64,000 nucleotides of DNA from positions 372,001 to 436,000 of the forward strand of contig NZ_SGWQ01000001.1 in assembly GCF_004216555.1 (NCBI RefSeq). The letters are read 5' to 3'. The stretch comes from Herbihabitans rhizosphaerae. GTDB lineage: Bacteria; Actinomycetota; Actinomycetes; Mycobacteriales; Pseudonocardiaceae. Every line of letters starts with the position of its first letter. The first letter of the stretch is position 1. Of the stretch, positions 18,485 through 26,886 are shown one piece after another. The translations under genes and the position numbers were made by a program. The notes below the pieces were generated by a model, which ran no database searches, was not told the DNA's origin, and worked only from the letters and a program-made list of their open reading frames with translations.

Positions 18485-20677
18485 TTGTCAAAGCAGCGGG
18501 AATTGCGGGCAGAACGCGACTATGTGGAGGCGCTCTACCAGCGGCTGGACGCCGAGCGCGAGTCCACCGCCGCCGAGCTGACGACGGCTATGAAGGCCGA
18601 GACGGGCGGCAACACCGAGGCGTTGTTCCAGCGCGACGTCGCGGTCAACACCTTGCGCACCAAGCAGAACCGCCTGCACGCGGCGGACGGTGGGCTGTGC
18701 TTCGGGCGGCTGGCCATGAGCGACGGCGAGCGCGTCTACATCGGCCGGATCGGGCTGTTCGACGAGGAGGACGACTACCGGCCGCTGCTCACCGACTGGC
18801 GCGCGCCGGCGTCCCGCGCGTTCTACACCGCGACCGCGGCGCGATCCGAGGGCGTGGCGTTCCGGCGCCATTTCCTCACCCGAGGGCGGGACGTGCTCGA
18901 CCTTTCCGACGAACCGCTTGGCGGCGATTCCATCAGCGGCGACAGCGAGGCGTCCACCGCGCTGCTGAACGCGGTCAACGCGCCGCGCGCCGAGGCCATG
19001 GCCGACATCGTGTCCACCATCCAGGCCGACCAGGACGAGATCATCCGGCTGCCGCACCACGGCGTGGTGGTGCTCGACGGCGGGCCGGGCACCGGCAAGA
19101 CCGCGGTGGCCCTGCACCGGGTCGCCTACCTGCTGTACACCCAGCGGGAGCGGATGTCGCGCAGCGGCGTGCTGATCGTCGGGCCGAACGCCTCGTTCCT
19201 GCGCTGGATCGGCGCCGTGCTCCCGTCGCTCGGCGAGACCGACGTGGTGTTCGCGACGCCCGGCGAGCTGTTCCCCGGACTGCGGACGACCAGGCAGGAC
19301 GACGCGGACGCCAAGCGGATCAAGGGATCGCTGGACGTGCTCGCCGTGCTCGCCGCCGCCGTGGCCGACCGGCAGGAGCTGCCCGGCGAGCCGATCCCGA
19401 TCGAGTTGGACGACGTGACCGTCCCGCTGGACGACGAGCTGGTCTCGACGGCGCGCGAGCGAGCGCGGTCGACCGGCCTGCCGCACAACGACGCGCGGCC
19501 GGCGTTCCGCAAGCACGTGGTGGAGGTGCTGGTCGAGCGTGCGGTGGCGGATATCGGCGAGGGCTGGCTGGACGAACCGGAGGACCGCGGCGGACCGCTG
19601 TGGGCCGATCTCGCCGAGGACGTGCTGCACGAGTTGAAGCAGAGCCAGTCGCTGGCCAAGGCGGTCGACCAGCTCTGGCCGCACCTGACCCCGACCGAGT
19701 TCCTGCACGATCTGCTGAGCGACGAGACGCGCCTGCGCGCGGCCTTCCACGGCCGGCCGGACGCCGACTGGCAGGCCGTGCACCGCCGGCTCGGCGACGC
19801 GTGGACGGTCTCCGACGTGCCGCTGCTCGACGAGGCGGTCGACCTGCTCGGCGAGGGCCCGGCCACCGCCCGCGCCCAGCGCGCCGCCGAGCACGAGCGG
19901 CGCAGGCAGGCCAAGTACGCCGCCGAACTGATGGAGATCCTGGGCGACCAGGGCGATCCGGACTACGAGCAGCTGCGGGTCACCGACGTGGTGGACGCGG
20001 AACGGCTGGCCGATCGGCACGGCTCGGGCGACGGTCGCGTCCTGGCCGAGCGCGCCGCGGCCGATCGCGACTGGACCTACGGGCACATCGTGGTGGACGA
20101 GGCGCAGGAACTGTCCGAGATGGACTGGCGGCTGCTGATGCGCCGGTGCCCGAGCAAGTCGTTCACGATCGTCGGCGACCTCGCGCAGCGGGAGTCGCCC
20201 GCCGGCTCACGCGCCTGGGAGCCGGTGTTGTCCCGGTATGTCGCCCAGCGGTGGACCTTCCGGCAGCTGACCGTGAACTACCGCACGCCGGCCGAGATCA
20301 TGGACGTGGCCGCCGGCGTGCTCGCCGAGATCGGGCCCGGCCTGACCCCGCCGACGTCGATCAGGTCCAGCGGCACCCGGCCGTCCACCTGGCACGTCCC
20401 GGTGCCCGAGCTGGCCGAGACCGTCGCCAAGGCGCGCGCGGAGTACACGTCCGGCACGACCGCCGTGATCGCGCCGGCCGACCTCGGGATCGAGGGCTCG
20501 ATCAGTCCGTACGAGACCAAGGGCCTGGAGTTCGACTCGGTGATCGTGGTCGAGCCGCACCGGATCCTGATCGACGGCGCGGCACAATTGTACGTGGCGC
20601 TGACCAGGGCGACCCAGCGGTTGACGATCGTGCACAGCGAGCCGCTGCCGGAATGTCTCGCGGCCGCCGGACGTTGA
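18485..20677 (+). CDS. HelD-like UvrD-family ATPase
   Basis: About 730 residues from the TTG at 18485, chosen because GGTGAGG lies 5 bases upstream. The N-terminus is a coiled coil (ELRAERDYVEALYQRLDAER), followed by DWRAPASRAFY, Walker A GGPGTGKTAVALHR near residue 200, Walker B VVDEAQELSEMDW near 537, VGDLAQRESPAGSRAW and a C-terminal ALTRATQRLTIVH motif. HelD proteins bind RNA polymerase and free stalled complexes; in some actinobacteria relatives give rifamycin tolerance. No rifamycin-associated element was found upstream. Confidence 0.88.
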   Translation: MSKQRELRAERDYVEALYQRLDAERESTAAELTTAMKAETGGNTEALFQRDVAVNTLRTKQNRLHAADGGLCFGRLAMSDGERVYIGRIGLFDEEDDYRPLLTDWRAPASRAFYTATAARSEGVAFRRHFLTRGRDVLDLSDEPLGGDSISGDSEASTALLNAVNAPRAEAMADIVSTIQADQDEIIRLPHHGVVVLDGGPGTGKTAVALHRVAYLLYTQRERMSRSGVLIVGPNASFLRWIGAVLPSLGETDVVFATPGELFPGLRTTRQDDADAKRIKGSLDVLAVLAAAVADRQELPGEPIPIELDDVTVPLDDELVSTARERARSTGLPHNDARPAFRKHVVEVLVERAVADIGEGWLDEPEDRGGPLWADLAEDVLHELKQSQSLAKAVDQLWPHLTPTEFLHDLLSDETRLRAAFHGRPDADWQAVHRRLGDAWTVSDVPLLDEAVDLLGEGPATARAQRAAEHERRRQAKYAAELMEILGDQGDPDYEQLRVTDVVDAERLADRHGSGDGRVLAERAAADRDWTYGHIVVDEAQELSEMDWRLLMRRCPSKSFTIVGDLAQRESPAGSRAWEPVLSRYVAQRWTFRQLTVNYRTPAEIMDVAAGVLAEIGPGLTPPTSIRSSGTRPSTWHVPVPELAETVAKARAEYTSGTTAVIAPADLGIEGSISPYETKGLEFDSVIVVEPHRILIDGAAQLYVALTRATQRLTIVHSEPLPECLAAAGR

Positions 20678-20712
20678 ACCTCCGGAACCACTTCGATCTC
20701 CTGGAGCACACG

Positions 20713-20964
20713 ATGGCCGACACGCCCACCACGCTCACCATGTACTCGACGACCTGGTGCGGGTACTGCCGCCGGTTGAAGACGCTGATGGAGCGGGACG
20801 GCATCGAGTTCACCATCGTGGACATCGAGCAGAACCCGGAGGCGGCGCAGTTCGTGATGAGCGTCAACGGCGGCAACCAGACCGTGCCGACGCTGCACTT
20901 CCCGAACGGCGCGGCGCTCACCAACCCGTCGATCGACCAGGTCAAGAAGACCCTGGCCGCCTGA
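20713..20964 (+). CDS. mrx1: Mycoredoxin (glutaredoxin-like)
   Basis: The 83-residue thioredoxin-fold protein has the redox motif TTWCGYCRRLK at about residues 13-22, the cis-proline TVPTL and the GG turn of glutaredoxins. Mycoredoxin reduces mycothiol mixed disulfides in actinobacteria. It lies 35 bases after the HelD gene and is probably co-transcribed with it. Confidence 0.9.
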   Translation: MADTPTTLTMYSTTWCGYCRRLKTLMERDGIEFTIVDIEQNPEAAQFVMSVNGGNQTVPTLHFPNGAALTNPSIDQVKKTLAA

Positions 20965-21006
20965 GCCCGGGACAGGTCCCGGGACGCCGGCCCTACGTTG
21001 CCGTCC

Positions 21007-21501
21007 ATGGTTCGGCTCCGTGTTCTGGTCCTGGTCGTCGTCGCGCTCGCCATCGCGGGCTGTGCACCGGACGTCCGCGCCGCGGCCCCCGCGACAACGA
21101 CCAGCAGTCTCACAAGCGCCTTCCCGGCCACGACCCTCCCGAGCACCGCCACGCCCACGACCACGTCGACGACGTCACGCACACCGTATGTGTTTCCGCC
21201 GTTTCCACTGGACGGCAGCAACCTGAAAGCGTGCGAGGACGCCGTGTGCGAGGTCCGGGTGAAACGCAACGCGACGATCAAGGTCGGGGCCGGCCGGCCA
21301 ACGTTCACGATCGTCAAGATCAGCGCGGCCGGAGTCGACTTCCGACTGCGCTACCCGGATGGCAGGCCCGCGACGCTCACCCTCGGCCCCGAATCCGGTT
21401 CGTTCGCGGGGTTCGGGGCGCCCATGAGCTTCGAGATCAGCCTGTACAGCGTCGACGAGGACGGAACAGCCGTCCTCCGAGTCGGCCCCCTGACCCACTG
21501 A
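21007..21501 (+). CDS. Small lipoprotein, function unknown
   Basis: The 164-residue protein starts with a lipoprotein signal ending in AIAGC (Cys19), followed by a Thr/Ser/Pro-rich linker and a single small domain with one Cys pair (ACEDAVCEVRVKRNATIKV). It is anchored to the outer face of the membrane. The domain looks like a beta-sandwich, but no family is recognised. It ends 6 bases from the convergent oxidoreductase gene. Confidence 0.75.
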   Translation: MVRLRVLVLVVVALAIAGCAPDVRAAAPATTTSSLTSAFPATTLPSTATPTTTSTTSRTPYVFPPFPLDGSNLKACEDAVCEVRVKRNATIKVGAGRPTFTIVKISAAGVDFRLRYPDGRPATLTLGPESGSFAGFGAPMSFEISLYSVDEDGTAVLRVGPLTH

Positions 21502-21507
21502 ACCAGG

Positions 21508-23049
21508 TCAGCGATCGGCGGCCAGGACGGCCATCGCGGCGTTGTGGCCGCCGATTCCGCTGACTCCGCCGGCGCGACGGGCGCCGGCTCCGCAGACGAG
21601 CAGGTTCGCGATGTCGGTGGACACGCCCCAGGTGTCGCCGTCCTCGCGGTACGGCCAGGCCAGATCGCCGTGGAAGATGTGCCCGCCGGGCATGTTCAGC
21701 TCGTCGGCCAGGTCCAGCGGCGTGCGCGCCTCCAGGCACGGCCGGCCGTGCGCGTCGCGGGCGAGGCACTCCTCGATCGGGTCGGCCAGGTGGCGGTTCA
21801 GCCCGGCCAGGTGCCGGCGCACCAGCTCGTCGCGCATCCGCGCGTTGTCCCCGCCGAACAGCGTCGCCGGCGCGTGCAACCCGAACAGCGTCATCGTGTG
21901 CAGCTCACCGTCCACAATGGACGGATCAGTGAGCGTGTGGCAGTACACCTCGCCGGGCGGGAACTCGAGGACCTGGCCGGAAACGCTTGCCTGGTAAGCG
22001 TTCTCCAGGTCCACATAGGACTCGTCGAGGTGCATCGTGCCGGCGAACGCGAGCCGGGGATCGACCCCGGTGCGCAGCCTGGGCAGCCGCGTCAGCAGCA
22101 TGTTGATCTTCATCTGGCTGCCCACCGGCGGCGGGCTCGTCGGCAGGCCGCGCAACGTCTTCAGCGTCCACGGCGCAACCCCGGACAGCACCCAGCGCGC
22201 GCCGGCCGTGTGCTCGACGTCCCCGTACCGGTAGCGCACCTCGCCGGTGCGCCCGTCCGCCTCGACGCCGAACACCGTCGCGTCGGTGACGATCCGCGCA
22301 CCCGCCTCGATCGCGGCGCGGGTCAACTCGGCCGTCACCGCACCTATGCCGCCGACCGGCACCCGCCACTCCCCCGTGCCGTTGCCGATCACGTGGTACA
22401 GAAAGCACCGGTTCGCGAACAGGCTCGGCGAGCGCACCGACGACCAGGTGCCGATCAGCCCGTCGGTGGCCGCCACACCGCGCACCAGGTCGTCGGTGAA
22501 CGTCTCCTCGATCCACTCGCCGATCGGACGCTCGAACAGGCCCTCCCAGACCCGCTCGCCGGTGGCCGCCACCACCCGCGACCGGAAGTCCTCCTCGGAC
22601 GCCAACGGCTCCAGCAGCGTCGGCGCGACGATCCCGGCCACGGTCTCCAGATCACCGTAGAACCGTTGCCACGCCTGGAATTCCGCCGTCGATCCGGTGA
22701 TCGCGCGGAAGCTCTCCTCGGTCGCCGCACCCGGGTCGCGCTCGACCAGCAGGCCGGCCGGATCGCCGTCGCGCAGCGTCGGCGTGTACGACGCCACGGC
22801 ACGCGAGCGCAGCTTCACCCGCAGGCCGAGGTCGTGCACGATCGCGTCCGGCAGCAGGCTCACCAGGTAGGAGTAGCGCGACAGGCGGGCACGCACACCG
22901 GCGAACGGCGCAGCACTCACCGCGGCGCCGCCGGCGTGGTCGAGCCGCTCCAGCACGAGCACCGACCGTCCGGCCCTGGCCAGATAGGCGGCCGCGACGA
23001 GCGCGTTGTGCCCGCCGCCGACCACGACCACGTCGTACCGGTCGGTCAC
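21508..23049 (-). CDS. Phytoene-desaturase-like FAD-dependent oxidoreductase
   Basis: The 513-residue protein starts with the Rossmann FAD motif YDVVVVGGGHNALVAAAYLA. Characteristic segments follow: LERLDHAGGAA, VPVGGIGAVTAELTRAA and the C-terminal FAD contact GVSGIGGHNAA. It belongs to the CrtI/PYROXD2-type family (oxidation of polyprenyl or other hydrophobic compounds). No carotenoid genes are nearby, so a carotenoid role is unlikely. It is the last gene of a three-gene operon with 4-base overlaps (Lrp, DUF4229, oxidoreductase). Confidence 0.88.
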   Translation of the reverse strand: MTDRYDVVVVGGGHNALVAAAYLARAGRSVLVLERLDHAGGAAVSAAPFAGVRARLSRYSYLVSLLPDAIVHDLGLRVKLRSRAVASYTPTLRDGDPAGLLVERDPGAATEESFRAITGSTAEFQAWQRFYGDLETVAGIVAPTLLEPLASEEDFRSRVVAATGERVWEGLFERPIGEWIEETFTDDLVRGVAATDGLIGTWSSVRSPSLFANRCFLYHVIGNGTGEWRVPVGGIGAVTAELTRAAIEAGARIVTDATVFGVEADGRTGEVRYRYGDVEHTAGARWVLSGVAPWTLKTLRGLPTSPPPVGSQMKINMLLTRLPRLRTGVDPRLAFAGTMHLDESYVDLENAYQASVSGQVLEFPPGEVYCHTLTDPSIVDGELHTMTLFGLHAPATLFGGDNARMRDELVRRHLAGLNRHLADPIEECLARDAHGRPCLEARTPLDLADELNMPGGHIFHGDLAWPYREDGDTWGVSTDIANLLVCGAGARRAGGVSGIGGHNAAMAVLAADR

Positions 23050-23339
23050 GGCTCGTCCGGCGGTTGCTCGCCGCGCAGCTCGGCGCGCAGCCGTTCACGC
23101 TCGGCCCGCCGCTCGGCGCCACGGGCGGCCAGCCCTTCGGTCACCCGCGCGTTGAGACCGCGGAAAATCAACAGCCCCAAGGGAAATCCGAGCACCAGCG
23201 CGATGGCCAGCGCGACCAGGAACGGGACCTGCAACAGCACCAGGAGCACGGTCAGCACGGCAACCAGCGCGAGCCGCGCGATCGTGTACAGCGTGAGATC
23301 GCGGCCGAGGTGCGCGTCCGGTGTGTCCACGGCCGTCAC
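23046..23339 (-). CDS. DUF4229 small membrane protein
   Basis: The 97-residue protein has two hydrophobic spans (LTLYTIARLALVAVLTVLLV and FLVALAIALVLGFPLGLLIF) and a charged C-terminal tail rich in Arg and Glu. This is the DUF4229 pattern, found near men genes in other actinomycetes. It overlaps both neighbours by 4 bases. Confidence 0.82.
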   Translation of the reverse strand: MTAVDTPDAHLGRDLTLYTIARLALVAVLTVLLVLLQVPFLVALAIALVLGFPLGLLIFRGLNARVTEGLAARGAERRAERERLRAELRGEQPPDEP

Positions 23340-23797
23340 TCCTGCTCCGCGGCGTAGGACGTGTTCGGCCGGCCCTCGAACCGCGTGGACAGCACGACCG
23401 TGGTGCGGGTGCGGGACACGCCGTCGATGCGGCGCAGCCGGCCGAGCGTGCGCTCCAGCTCGTCCACTGTGGACACTCGCACCTTCACGACGAACGCCTC
23501 TTCGCCCGCGACCGCGTAGCAGGACTCCACCTCGGGCAGCTTGCCGAGGCTGTCGGCGACCTTGTCCTCGTCGGCCGTCTCGGCCGGGTGGATGCCCACC
23601 AACGCGGTCACGCCCAGGCCGATCGCGTACGGGTCGACGACGGCGTGGTAGCCGGTGATCACGGAGTTCGCCTCGAGCTTGCCCACCCGCTCGTGCACGG
23701 CCGACGCGGACAGCCCGATCTGCCGTCCAAGCTCGGCATAACTGGCCCGCCCGTTGACCCGGAGCGCTGCGATGATCTTGCGGTCGACTGCGTCCAC
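23336..23797 (-). CDS. Lrp/AsnC-family transcriptional regulator
   Basis: From the GTG at 23795-23797 the 153-residue protein begins VDAVDRKIIAALRVNGR. It has the HTH YAELGRQIGLSASAVHERV and a RAM ligand-binding domain (GVTALVGIHPAE, SCYAVAGEEAFVVKV). The 19 extra residues of the longer frame are not family-like. It heads an operon with DUF4229 and the FAD oxidoreductase and probably controls them. The perfect palindrome GTCCACTGTGGAC at 23462-23474 lies inside the gene. Confidence 0.9.
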   Translation of the reverse strand: MDAVDRKIIAALRVNGRASYAELGRQIGLSASAVHERVGKLEANSVITGYHAVVDPYAIGLGVTALVGIHPAETADEDKVADSLGKLPEVESCYAVAGEEAFVVKVRVSTVDELERTLGRLRRIDGVSRTRTTVVLSTRFEGRPNTSYAAEQE

Positions 23798-23891
23798 GGA
23801 GAGCAGCGTAGGCCGCTCGGGTCGGCCGTGCCCCCGGTGCCCCGACTGTGTCACCGCTGTGGCGATTTGTCCTTTACCTCCTCTTTGCTAT

Positions 23892-23938
23892 CAGACAACC
23901 GTTCGAGTACTCGATGGGCTGGATGGCACGATTGTCTG
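23892..23938. promoter_or_regulatory. Nested palindromes upstream of bldC
   Basis: CAGACAA (23892-23898) and TTGTCTG (23932-23938) flank a perfect 12-base palindrome TCGAGTACTCGA (23903-23914). The block is AT-richer than its surroundings and ends 47 bases before the bldC start. It is a good candidate for a regulator-binding site. Confidence 0.5.
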
Positions 23939-23985
23939 TAAGGCGCGACTCTCGGGGGCCGCGTCGGTCACAGGAGGGAGGGGTC

Positions 23986-24192
23986 GTGTCGGGAACTGTG
24001 GGAGAGCAGCTACTGACTCCGGGTGAGGTGGCGGCGTTGTTCCGCGTCGACCCGAAGACCGTCACCAGGTGGGCGACCGCGGGGCGGATCGGTTCCATCC
24101 GAACCCCCGGTGGCCACCGGCGTTTCCGCGAGTCAGAGGTGAAGGCTCTCCTCGCGGAGCTGACGACCGAAGCGGAACCGGCCACCGAGTAA
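23986..24192 (+). CDS. bldC: BldC-type MerR-like DNA-binding protein
   Basis: The 68-residue protein consists of a single winged HTH: LLTPGEVAALFRVDPKTVTRW, then AGRIGSIRTPGGHRRFRESEVKALLAE. Length and sequence match Streptomyces BldC, which binds cooperatively to direct repeats and delays entry into development. The GTG start has AGGAGGGAGGGG upstream. It is monocistronic or leads the small membrane protein gene that follows. Confidence 0.9.
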   Translation: MSGTVGEQLLTPGEVAALFRVDPKTVTRWATAGRIGSIRTPGGHRRFRESEVKALLAELTTEAEPATE

Positions 24193-24272
24193 AGAGTTCA
24201 TAAGGGACCCTCGCCCCCTCCGGCGGCGAAACGAGCTAACCTCGTGGGAAGCACGTTCCGGAGGAGGCCTCG

Positions 24273-24461
24273 ATGTTGTATCTGCTCGCCGTGGTCGGCG
24301 CACTCACAGTCGCCGTCCTGCTGTGGCGAGCGTTCGGTATGCGGTCCGAGACCGGCGTGAGCGCTCCGCGCCGGACTGTCGCGCCGGACGACGACCCCGA
24401 CTTCCTGCGCAGGCTCGACGACGAGAAGCGCAAACGGCCCGACGAGGACCCGCCGGCCTAG
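24273..24461 (+). CDS. Small single-span membrane protein
   Basis: The 62-residue protein has one hydrophobic span at the N-terminus (MLYLLAVVGALTVAVLLW) and a charged tail ending DEKRKRPDEDPPA. A strong ribosome-binding site, GGAGGAGG, precedes the ATG. Its TAG ends 3 bases before the beta-lactamase GTG, so the two genes are probably coupled. Confidence 0.7.
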   Translation: MLYLLAVVGALTVAVLLWRAFGMRSETGVSAPRRTVAPDDDPDFLRRLDDEKRKRPDEDPPA

Positions 24462-24464
24462 TAC

Positions 24465-25379
24465 GTGAACCGCCTCACCCGCCGCGCCTTCCTCGGCGCG
24501 GCCGCACTCGTTCCACTGGCCGGCTGCACCGGCGGCGACACGCCCGTGCCTTCTCCTTCGTCCGCACCGCCTCAGGGCGCCACCCCGCGCCCGCCGATCG
24601 AGCGGCACGATCGCCTCGCCGAGCTGGAACAGCGGTTCGGCGCGCGCGTCGGCGTGTTCGCGGTGGCCACCGGTACCGGCAACACCGTCGCGCACCGGGC
24701 CGACGAGCGGTTCGCGTTCTGCTCCACGTTCAAGGCGCTGGCCACGGCCGCGGTGCTGCACCGCGACCCGATGTCGCACCTGGAGACCGTGGTCAGGTAC
24801 ACCCCGGCCGACCTGATGAAGAGCTCGCAGATCACCCGCCAGCACGTGAGCACCGGCATGACGATCCGCCAGGTGTGCGACGCGGCGGTGCGCTACAGCG
24901 ACGGCACCGCGGGCAACCTGCTGTTCCGCGAGCTCGGCGGACCGGCGCGGCTGACCGAGTTCCTGCGGAGCATCGGCGACACGGTCACCCGGATGGACCG
25001 GATCGAGCCGGCGCTGACCGAGGCCACACCGGGCGACCCTCGGGACACCTCCACGCCGCGCGCGCTGGGCACGTCGTACCAGAGGCTCGTGCTGGGCGAC
25101 ACGCTCCCGCCGGACAAGCGCGCCTTCCTGCGCGACCTGATGGAGCGCAACACCACTGGCGCGCAACGCATCCGGGCCGGCGTGCCGCAGGGGTGGGTCG
25201 TCGCGGACAAGACCGGCACCGGCGACTACGGCACGGTGAACGACATCGCCCTGGTGTGGCCGCCGAACACGCCGCCGCTGCTGATCGCGATCATGTCCAG
25301 CAAACCGGCACGGGACGCCACCTACGACCAGGCGCTGATCGCCGAGGCGGCCCGCTACGCGGTGGCCTCGCTTACCTGA
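24465..25379 (+). CDS. Class A beta-lactamase, lipoprotein, BlaC-like
   Basis: The 304-residue serine beta-lactamase has the active-site STFK in FCSTFKALATAAVL (Ser about 87), SDG in RYSDGTAGN, the omega-loop Glu in IEPALTEATPGDPRDT and KTG in ADKTGTGDYG. The first 22 residues combine a twin-arginine-like start (LTRRAFLGAAALVPLAGC) with a lipobox, as in M. tuberculosis BlaC. BlaC also has Gly instead of Asn in the SDN motif, which widens its spectrum and lowers inhibition by clavulanate; the same change is seen here. It probably protects the organism from penicillins or cephamycins. Confidence 0.92.
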   Translation: MNRLTRRAFLGAAALVPLAGCTGGDTPVPSPSSAPPQGATPRPPIERHDRLAELEQRFGARVGVFAVATGTGNTVAHRADERFAFCSTFKALATAAVLHRDPMSHLETVVRYTPADLMKSSQITRQHVSTGMTIRQVCDAAVRYSDGTAGNLLFRELGGPARLTEFLRSIGDTVTRMDRIEPALTEATPGDPRDTSTPRALGTSYQRLVLGDTLPPDKRAFLRDLMERNTTGAQRIRAGVPQGWVVADKTGTGDYGTVNDIALVWPPNTPPLLIAIMSSKPARDATYDQALIAEAARYAVASLT

Positions 25380-25386
25380 TCCGGGC

Positions 25387-26730
25387 TCACCTGATCCGCG
25401 TGGTGTCGCTGGGGAAGTCGTCGGCCACGGTCGACGCGAGCTCCAGCAGCGCGAGCCGGGTCTCCCGGTTGAGCCGGTCCAGCTCGATCTCCGCGCCCTC
25501 CTCCAGGTGCGGGTCGAACGGGAGGCGGACCACCGCGCGGCAGCGCGCGCCGAAGTGCTGGGCCAGCTTGTTCTGGTCGACCGAGCCGGAGTTCGGCCGC
25601 ACCGAGTTGATCACCGCGACGGACCGCTGGACGAGCTGCCCGTAGCCGTGCGCGTCGAGCCAGTCCAGGGTGGCCGAGGCGCTGCGCGCGCCGTCCACCG
25701 AGCCGGACGACACGATCACCAGCGAGTCGGCGATACCGAGCACGCCCTTCATCGCGGAGTGCATCAGGCCGGTGCCACAGTCGGTGAGCACGATGTTGTA
25801 GAAGTGCTCCAGCAGTGCCACCGTGCGCCGGTAGTCGTCCTCGCTGAACGCCTCGGAGACAGCCGGATCCTGTTCACTGGCAAGGACTTCCAGCCTTGAG
25901 GGGCCCTGCGAGGTGTACGCGCGCACGTCGGAGTAGCGGGTGATCCGGTTCGCGTCGCGCAGCAGGTGCCGCACGGTCGCGGTGGTCTCCAGCGGGATCT
26001 TCTGGGACAGCGTGCCGCGGTCGGGGTTGGCGTCCACGGCGATCACCCGGTCGCCGCGCAGGGAGGCGAACGTGGAGCCGAGCGTGGTCGTGGTGGTGGT
26101 CTTGCCGACACCGCCCTTGAGGCTCAGCATCGCGATCTTGTAGCACCCGCGCAGCGGCTGGTTCACTCGCGCGATCAGCTCGCGACGCCTGCGGTCCATC
26201 GGGCTCTCGCCCGGGTTGATCAGGTGCCCGCTGGCCACGTACACGGCCTTGCGCCAGCCGGTCTGCGGGCTGCGCTTGGCCGGCTTGATCAGCCGCGCGG
26301 AGGACAGGTCGTGAATCGGCACGCCGGACTGCTGGCCGCCGTGCTCGCCGGGCGGGAAGGACGGCTGCTGCTGGTAGGAGTACGGGCCGGACTGGCCGCC
26401 GCCCACGTGGTGCGGGCCGGACGTCGTGCCGGGTGCCGGGTGCGGGCCGGACGTGCTCGGCGGCACGGCGTGCGGGGCCGAGGTCGTGGGTGGGACGGGT
26501 GAGCTGGTGGGTGACACCGTGTGCGGCCCGGAGACCGTGCCCGGGTTGGGCTGCTGCACCGGAGGGTTCCCGCCAGGCGGGGTCGCGGGGTGCAGCCGCG
26601 AGTCGGTCGGCGATTCGTCGTCGAGGTGGGCGGGCGGCGGGCCGTAGTCGGGCTCGGTGTGCTCACCCTCGCGCGGCGGCTCACCCCACGCGACGTGCCG
26701 CCCCGCCGAATCCTCGTAGCGTCCAGTCAC
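25387..26730 (-). CDS. MinD/ParA-like ATPase with Pro-rich N-terminus
   Basis: The 447-residue protein has a disordered, Pro/Gly/Ser-rich N-terminal 150 residues with repeated SGPH units. A deviant Walker A ATPase follows (MLSLKGGVGKTTTTTTLG at about 205) with VIAVDANPDRGTLS and VLTDCGTGLMHSAM. The architecture matches the MinD-like proteins linked to ESX type VII loci in mycobacteria (EspI-like) and chromosome-partition ATPases. No secretion core genes are beside it, but a PPE/EspG cluster lies 12 kb away. It is convergent with the beta-lactamase gene. Confidence 0.85.
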   Translation of the reverse strand: MTGRYEDSAGRHVAWGEPPREGEHTEPDYGPPPAHLDDESPTDSRLHPATPPGGNPPVQQPNPGTVSGPHTVSPTSSPVPPTTSAPHAVPPSTSGPHPAPGTTSGPHHVGGGQSGPYSYQQQPSFPPGEHGGQQSGVPIHDLSSARLIKPAKRSPQTGWRKAVYVASGHLINPGESPMDRRRRELIARVNQPLRGCYKIAMLSLKGGVGKTTTTTTLGSTFASLRGDRVIAVDANPDRGTLSQKIPLETTATVRHLLRDANRITRYSDVRAYTSQGPSRLEVLASEQDPAVSEAFSEDDYRRTVALLEHFYNIVLTDCGTGLMHSAMKGVLGIADSLVIVSSGSVDGARSASATLDWLDAHGYGQLVQRSVAVINSVRPNSGSVDQNKLAQHFGARCRAVVRLPFDPHLEEGAEIELDRLNRETRLALLELASTVADDFPSDTTRIR

Positions 26731-26886
26731 CGCTGGGATCCTCCTCGACGAACGGGGTCACACCGCACCACCCGTGCGACCGTAGTCGCTGATCGCGAGG
26801 TGGTCGAACGGCTGTCCCCCGCATTGTCCGTCAACGCCACGCACCCGGCGCGCCCGGGGCCACCACACCGTCCACGAACGCGCGAA

